NCBI GenBank assembly: GCA_002379855.1
Contig: DFUX01000006.1
Coordinates: 1 to 11,804 of the forward strand
Origin: Cloacimonetes bacterium UBA4175
GTDB taxonomy: Bacteria; Cloacimonadota; Cloacimonadia; Cloacimonadales; Cloacimonadaceae
Length of the DNA stretch: 11,804 nt
Direction of reading: 5' to 3'
Below are positions 7,270 to 11,804 of the stretch, piece after piece. The position numbers and the translations under genes were made by a program. Below the pieces are notes generated by a model that worked only from the letters and a program-made list of their open reading frames with translations, was not told the DNA's origin and ran no database searches. Position 1 is the first letter of the stretch. Each line of letters opens with the position of its first letter.

Positions 7270-7587
7270 ATGCCACGAAATATGGTATTTTGCTTAATTT
7301 CGTACAGGATCCAGGGATTGATCCCCCTCTGGCGTTACATCCAAAATCAACACACTTCCCTTGTCAGAAAGACAGATCTACAATCACAAATAATCAAGGA
7401 ATACCCTACCGGCGTTTGCGAGCCTGTTTGCATGATAACATCGCACATTACCTCAGACCGGCTGCCGCGGGTAAGGTTAAGGAAAAAATGTATAACATCT
7501 CAACTTCAAAACCAAATCTGGGGCCAGGATATGGCAGGGAGATTCGTTTCCCATACTGAATCAGGTCCCTATCTGACTGACTATTAA
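7270..7587 (+). CDS. Small basic leader-encoded protein (105 aa), hypothetical, copy B
   Basis: Homologue of the ORF at 259-588, of unrecognised family. The context GCAAGGAGATGTGATGCC is identical to copy A, giving AAGGAG at 7259-7264 and ATG at 7270. The frame is open upstream to 7162, but that extension has no counterpart in copy A and lacks a good ribosome binding site. Residues from about IKEYPTG to GRFVS are nearly identical to copy A, with one replacement (Gly to Trp) in about 53. The first ~40 residues are more diverged. The C-terminus differs because a TAA here stands where copy A reads AAA. It ends 48 bases before the second giant gene. Small size, basic charge and unusual codons leave open that this is RNA rather than protein. 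Confidence 0.45.
   Translation: MPRNMVFCLISYRIQGLIPLWRYIQNQHTSLVRKTDLQSQIIKEYPTGVCEPVCMITSHITSDRLPRVRLRKKCITSQLQNQIWGQDMAGRFVSHTESGPYLTDY
7393..7552 (+). promoter_or_regulatory. Near-identical leader core with potential long-range hairpin, copy B
   Basis: Counterpart of 385-544. The same long-range stem is possible: 7402-7406 with 7469-7473, and 7410-7413 with 7464-7467. It sits inside the predicted transcribed leader, about 84-240 bases before the giant gene start. Conservation here exceeds that of the leader DNA immediately 5' (7270-7392). Whether selection, recent gene conversion, or coding constraint causes this cannot be decided from two copies. Confidence 0.4.
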
Positions 7588-7635
7588 AGATTCTTCACGC
7601 TAACTTCAGAACTCTATCTTAAGGAGAGACGATTT

Positions 7636-10600
7636 ATGAAGAAATTAGTACTATTATTCATAACTACCTTGATATTGGGTGGTTTGTTTGCTGCTCCGCT
7701 GAACGAGGGATTTGAAAGCCCCACATGCCCCGCTGCCGGTTGGACCATAACATACGCCAATCAGTCATTCCCGTCCGGCAACGCCATGACGCATAGCACG
7801 GCTCAATTCTATGCAGGCGCTCGGTCTTTCCGTTTCTCTTCGTATAGCTCCGGATCCCCCTATGACCAGTACCTGATAACTCCAGAGCTGGATGTTACAG
7901 CAGGCGACCAAACTGTAAGCTTCTGGTACGGAAAATTTAACTACAGTACTGAAACCTTCAGAGTTGGATGGTCATCGACCGGTACGGAAGTTACTGACTT
8001 CACCTGGACGGCAGATATAACAGACGCATCGTCCACTTGGCAGCAATACACCAAGACCGACCTGCCTGTCGGCACAAAATATGTTGCCATACATTACAAA
8101 TCAAGCTATAAATACTACCTTTACATTGATGAATTTGTGGGGCCTGAGGTTAACATAGCCCCCGAGCCAAGCAGCCACGTTACGGGTTTTACCGCCACAC
8201 CTGACTATTTCAATGTTAAGCTTGACTGGACAGGCTCCACCGGCACGCAACTGCCCACAGGATACCTGATCCAGGCGATCAAGGTTGGTGCTGGCTCCTA
8301 TGCCCCAGTCGCGGATGGAACTCCGGTTGCCTATGACACAGACTGGTCAGACGGCAACGCCGCGGTCACTGTACCCCATGCAACGGGTGCCAACACATAC
8401 ACCTTCTCTGGATTGATCTCCAACGCAGCCTATGAATTCAAAATCTGGCCCTACACCAACAGCGGGACCGACATCGACTTCAAGGTTGACACTCCCATCC
8501 CGACAGTAAACACTTCCACGCTGGATCCCACCATCTACGCCGCCGATCTGCCCTATCTGCAGAATTTCGACAGCGTGACTGCCCCGGCGCTGCCCACAGG
8601 TTGGTCCAAGCAGGTGTCTTCAACCTCTTCCTCCGCTGCTGTTGATACTTACTCTACCGGTACGCCCTACAGCGCTCCCAATCATGCTCGATTGGCCAAT
8701 GGCAACGATTCGACGGCTGATTTGGTGCTGATCTCCCCTCCCATCGATCCCAACCTGTCAAGCCTGAAGGTGAAATTCTGGGCCAAAGGTGCCGCTAACT
8801 ACACCTTGCAGGTTGGCACCATGGATGGAGCTGGAAGCAGGGCTGTGTTCACCAATGTGGAGACAATCAACCTCACTTCCACCTATACTGAGTACAGTGT
8901 GAGCTTTATTGGCTATGCCGGTACTGACCAGCATATTGCCTTCAAACACGGCTTGGGTTATACCTACCGCACTATCTACATCGATGATGTGACAATCGAG
9001 TTGCTACCCACCTTTGGTGTGTTGCAGGTTACTCCCGATCCGGTGGAATGCGGAACTATTTACGTTGGTACTGAAAAAGAGGTCACAGTGACCCTCGCTA
9101 ATATCGGCGGAGCCCCCTTCGACATCTCCGCTGGCGGCATCACCCTCAGTGACTACACCAACTTCCAACTTGACAACCTGCCGGCGCTACCCTATACTCT
9201 GCAGCCAAATACCTCGGTTCAGATTACCGTAGTGTTTAATCCCACCGCGGCTGGCGCCCTGACCGCCAACCTGCTGATCAACGACACCCGCCAGACCAGC
9301 AGCATCGTGGTGAACGGCACCGGAGTTCAGCCCTTGGTCGGCGAAATCTGCGAGAACCCCTATCTGGCCACCCTGCCGCTGGTTGACTATTCCGGCACCA
9401 CCAACGGATACGCCAACGACTATACCGCGGCGATGTTCACCGGATTGGGCAGCAACTACTATGTACAAGGCCCTGACTGGGTTGCCAAGGTAAGCATTCC
9501 CGGAAACGGCTGGTTGGATATCAGCCTGGCAAATCCCAGCGGAGACACAGCCAGCTACTATCCCGGTATATTCCTGGTCAACACCATTCCCAGCCTGGCC
9601 AACCCCGCCGCTGTGCTGGCCCAGGCTTACGGTAATGTCACTTCTCTCAATATTACCGACGAGGTGGTTTCTGCCGGAGATTACTATGTGATCGTGGACA
9701 ACTGGGCACCCAACCCCGATTTCATCAACTTCGTGCTGAACATATCCTTCGAGCCTGTCTCCACCCCCCCCAACCCCGCCACTTTGGTTAGCCCGGCCGA
9801 CGACGCGACCAACGTGCTCCTGACTCAGACCCTGAACTGGAGCAGCGGCGGCGGCTTCGTGGAAGGCTACCGTCTTTCCCTCGGTACCGTCAATCCCTAT
9901 ACCACTGTCGTCAACAACATAGATTTGGGCATGGATACCACCTATACTCCAACCTTGAACTACAGCACCGAATACTGGTGGACAGTGACCCCCTACAACA
10001 GCATTGGCGATGCTTCGCCCGTAACCGAATGGTCTTTCACCACCAGAGACGATCCCACCAGACCACTGCCTTATGTGCAGAACTTCGACAGTGGCACATC
10101 GCTGACTGACATAGACTGGACCGGAGACATGGGCATTTCCTCCACGCATGGTAAAGACGGCACCAACGGCCTGTACAGGAACCTGTACAGCTATGTCACC
10201 ACATGCAACGCTATAACTCCCCCCATCGGGCCGATGACCAACGGGGTGGAGCTTAAATTCGATTACCGCATTGTTAACTATACTGGCTATCCTAACAACG
10301 CAACTGTTTTGGGAGCAAATGATAATATTCAGGTGCTAATCTCCACAGACAGCGGCACCACTTACAGCACCATCCACACGATTAACCAGGCCAACCATGT
10401 TACCAGCACCAGTTTCGCCACGGTAACTGTGCCCCTAACAGCCTATACCACCGGCAATATCATGCTGAAGTTCCAGGGTAACCGGGGCGAGGGAGACTAT
10501 TACGTGGATTTCGACAACGTGATCGTGAGAGTGGCACCCACTGCTCCGGAAGCACCGATCCTGGTATATCCTGCAGATGGAGCTACAGACCTGCCCAAGA

Positions 10601-11694
10601 CCGGCTTTAACCTGACCTGGCAAAACAACCCGATGGGTATGATACCGGATTACTTCAAAGTATTCCTGTGGACCGACGAACAAGGCGAATATGGCGGACC
10701 TTACTGGGAAACCGCTGACGCGACAGTGACTTCCCTGAACCCGACTGTGGTCATCCCGGAAGGTGCAACGGAACCTCTCAGCTTCGCCTATGACGAGCAC
10801 TGGAACTGGACCGTCGCCGCAGTGGTCGGATCAGTTGAGGAAGTTGCTGTTTCCCGCCAGTTTACGATCCAAAGCGATCCCACCATCACCAACTTCCCTT
10901 GGGATGAAGATTTCGAAGACGGAGTCTTCCCGCCCATCGGCTGGACAGTGGTGGACGTGGATGGAGGCGGCACCTGCTGGGAAGCCAGTACCACCCAAAA
11001 CCATACCACCGGTGGCACCACTTCCGCCAGGCATGTCTGGAGTTCATTGGTTCCCGCTCCCGGACAAAACGGCTGGCTGATCACTCCGCCCGCCGCCATT
11101 CCTAACTCCACTAATAATGTGTTCCTCTCTTGGTGGAATTACAATCAATACGCGAGCGATATGCAATACAACGGCGTGAAAGTGAATACCACCAACGATC
11201 CCGCCGATCCCAACTGGGTCGAACTATGGAGCCAGGACTCCGCTGCTGCCTCTTGGGGCAACGAAGTGCTCGACATCAACGCCTATAAGGGCCAGACGGT
11301 TTACTTCGCCTTCAACTACCAAGGCTACAACGCCGATGCCTGGCATGTGGATGACGTGAGCATTTACGAAGTCGCGGCGACTCTCGACGCCCCTGTGGTG
11401 ACGATCGCCCTCAGTGCCGGACAGCCCACCCTCAGTTGGGATGCCGTCACCGGCGCAAACTCCTATCTGGTGTATGGCGCCACCGATCCCTACGCGGCAG
11501 ATCCCTGGACCCTGCTGGATATCGTGTACACCCCTGGTTACACCTACACCGGCACCGCCCCCATGGAATTCTTCAAAGTGGTCGCTTCTGACGCTACCGC
11601 TCCCGGCCCCGTCAACAAACAGGCAACTCCCGCGAAGAACACCCAGATTCTCAACGCGCCCAAAGGCTTCTTTAAGGCCGATCTGCGCAAGTAA
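7636..11694 (+). CDS. Giant secreted multi-domain adhesin-like protein with four anchor-J/MAM-like modules (1352 aa)
   Basis: Paralogue of the 622-6930 product. It has the same AAGGAG site nine bases before ATG and an almost unchanged signal peptide with cleavage after Ala19. Modules by approximate residue: 20-170 anchor-J; 173-296 Fn3-like; 297-460 anchor-J; 460-566 ASH/anchor-D-like; 567-708 pre-peptidase-like sandwich; 709-805 Fn3-like. All of these are close copies of the neighbour's modules. Then come a different anchor-J (806-969, AITPPIGP and YYVDFDNV), a divergent Fn3-like domain (970-1080), a further anchor-J/MAM-like module (1081-1247, WLITPP and AWHVDDV) and a terminal Fn3-like module (1250-1332) ending in FFKV. 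A basic tail of about 20 residues follows. It lacks the CARDB-like, carboxypeptidase-regulatory-like and nested domains of its neighbour. No protease, glycosidase or anchoring motif is visible. A surface or secreted adhesive role is inferred from domain content; the different C-terminal half suggests a different binding target or assembly role. Confidence 0.93.
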   Translation: MKKLVLLFITTLILGGLFAAPLNEGFESPTCPAAGWTITYANQSFPSGNAMTHSTAQFYAGARSFRFSSYSSGSPYDQYLITPELDVTAGDQTVSFWYGKFNYSTETFRVGWSSTGTEVTDFTWTADITDASSTWQQYTKTDLPVGTKYVAIHYKSSYKYYLYIDEFVGPEVNIAPEPSSHVTGFTATPDYFNVKLDWTGSTGTQLPTGYLIQAIKVGAGSYAPVADGTPVAYDTDWSDGNAAVTVPHATGANTYTFSGLISNAAYEFKIWPYTNSGTDIDFKVDTPIPTVNTSTLDPTIYAADLPYLQNFDSVTAPALPTGWSKQVSSTSSSAAVDTYSTGTPYSAPNHARLANGNDSTADLVLISPPIDPNLSSLKVKFWAKGAANYTLQVGTMDGAGSRAVFTNVETINLTSTYTEYSVSFIGYAGTDQHIAFKHGLGYTYRTIYIDDVTIELLPTFGVLQVTPDPVECGTIYVGTEKEVTVTLANIGGAPFDISAGGITLSDYTNFQLDNLPALPYTLQPNTSVQITVVFNPTAAGALTANLLINDTRQTSSIVVNGTGVQPLVGEICENPYLATLPLVDYSGTTNGYANDYTAAMFTGLGSNYYVQGPDWVAKVSIPGNGWLDISLANPSGDTASYYPGIFLVNTIPSLANPAAVLAQAYGNVTSLNITDEVVSAGDYYVIVDNWAPNPDFINFVLNISFEPVSTPPNPATLVSPADDATNVLLTQTLNWSSGGGFVEGYRLSLGTVNPYTTVVNNIDLGMDTTYTPTLNYSTEYWWTVTPYNSIGDASPVTEWSFTTRDDPTRPLPYVQNFDSGTSLTDIDWTGDMGISSTHGKDGTNGLYRNLYSYVTTCNAITPPIGPMTNGVELKFDYRIVNYTGYPNNATVLGANDNIQVLISTDSGTTYSTIHTINQANHVTSTSFATVTVPLTAYTTGNIMLKFQGNRGEGDYYVDFDNVIVRVAPTAPEAPILVYPADGATDLPKTGFNLTWQNNPMGMIPDYFKVFLWTDEQGEYGGPYWETADATVTSLNPTVVIPEGATEPLSFAYDEHWNWTVAAVVGSVEEVAVSRQFTIQSDPTITNFPWDEDFEDGVFPPIGWTVVDVDGGGTCWEASTTQNHTTGGTTSARHVWSSLVPAPGQNGWLITPPAAIPNSTNNVFLSWWNYNQYASDMQYNGVKVNTTNDPADPNWVELWSQDSAAASWGNEVLDINAYKGQTVYFAFNYQGYNADAWHVDDVSIYEVAATLDAPVVTIALSAGQPTLSWDAVTGANSYLVYGATDPYAADPWTLLDIVYTPGYTYTGTAPMEFFKVVASDATAPGPVNKQATPAKNTQILNAPKGFFKADLRK

Positions 11695-11735
11695 CCAACA
11701 AACCTGACGCGGGACCTTCCGCGCCTCTGATATCG

Positions 11736-11762
11736 AACCCCCGCAGCGCCGCGGGGGTTTTT
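11736..11762 (+). terminator. Intrinsic terminator of giant gene 2
   Basis: A 9-bp perfect stem, AACCCCCGC/GCGGGGGTT, with a 6-base loop (AGCGCC) runs directly into TTTTT (11758-11762). It lies about 40 bases after the TAA at 11692-11694. A weaker 5-bp hairpin (CGCGG/CCGCG, 11708-11723) precedes it. Its sequence is unrelated to the terminator at 6970-6998, which agrees with the 3' ends not being part of the duplication. The last 42 bases of the window show no feature. Confidence 0.92.
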
Positions 11763-11804
11763 CGTTTCATCCTCTGTGCAAAAATAGAACGCGGATAACA
11801 GGAT

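Larger units (their letters stand above)
7104..10059 (+). repeat. Large direct repeat, copy B (leader plus N-terminal half of giant gene 2)
   Basis: This is the homologue of 95-3042. The coordinate offset stays near 7.01 kb throughout (7011 at the leader ORF start, 7014 at the giant gene start, 7017 at the end), so only a handful of small net indels separate the copies. Homology ends at GATCCCACC (10051-10059). The next codons are unrelated to those after 3042. The duplication includes the promoter-like box and the leader but not the 3' halves or terminators. Confidence 0.93.

Noticed and set aside
9187..10149. Long antisense ORF (320 codons) opposite giant gene 2, with other antisense ORFs at 3436-3954 and 4606-5175
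   Set aside because: They lie wholly inside confidently coding DNA and follow from its codon bias. They show low-complexity Gly/Val/Ile-rich translations without domains. The 9187-10149 frame is not kept open across the homologous part of gene 1, where only a short piece (2200-2460) remains.

Overview
The window holds two very large paralogous genes for secreted, multi-domain beta-sandwich proteins (2102 and 1352 residues). Both lie on the + strand, and each is preceded by a long conserved leader that contains a small ORF. Nothing enzymatic, no RNA gene and no mobile-element gene is visible. The style of the proteins (Sec signal peptide, repeated 'choice-of-anchor J'/MAM-like modules ending in [YF][IV]D[DNE][VF], fibronectin-III-like spacers, carboxypeptidase-regulatory-like domains, a C-terminal module ending in an FFK[IV] strand) is typical of the Bacteroidota/FCB supergroup. 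It most resembles the surface proteins of Cloacimonadota. That assignment rests on protein style alone and is tentative. The coding GC looks near 50-55%, above that of the best-known Cloacimonas.

Layout: 1-95 is an AT-rich edge with a 10-bp tandem repeat. At 95-3042 lies copy A of a ~2.95-kb direct repeat: a putative promoter, a 109-codon leader ORF (259-588), and the first ~806 codons of giant gene 1 (622-6930). Gene 1 ends in a strong intrinsic terminator (6970-6998). After ~105 bases with no recognisable feature, copy B of the repeat (7104-10059) begins. It has the same promoter-like box, a 105-codon homologous leader ORF (7270-7587) and the homologous N-terminal ~808 codons of giant gene 2 (7636-11694). 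Gene 2 ends in its own, unrelated terminator (11736-11762).

How the parts relate: the two units are tandem duplicates that share promoter, leader, signal peptide and N-terminal half, but carry entirely different C-terminal halves. Homology stops within a few bases of a recurrent Asp-Pro-Thr linker that precedes each internal anchor-J module, so the genes look like products of module swapping at that linker. Each giant protein is probably exported by Sec and acts outside the cell as an adhesin or matrix/envelope component. The route to the surface and the ligand cannot be read from the sequence.

The most interesting unexplained part is the ~500-base leader. It contains a near-identical 160-base core that can fold into a long-range stem. 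It also overlaps an ORF with a perfectly conserved Shine-Dalgarno/start region and only in-frame indels. Either a small basic protein is made upstream of each giant protein, or the leader is a structured regulatory RNA, or both.
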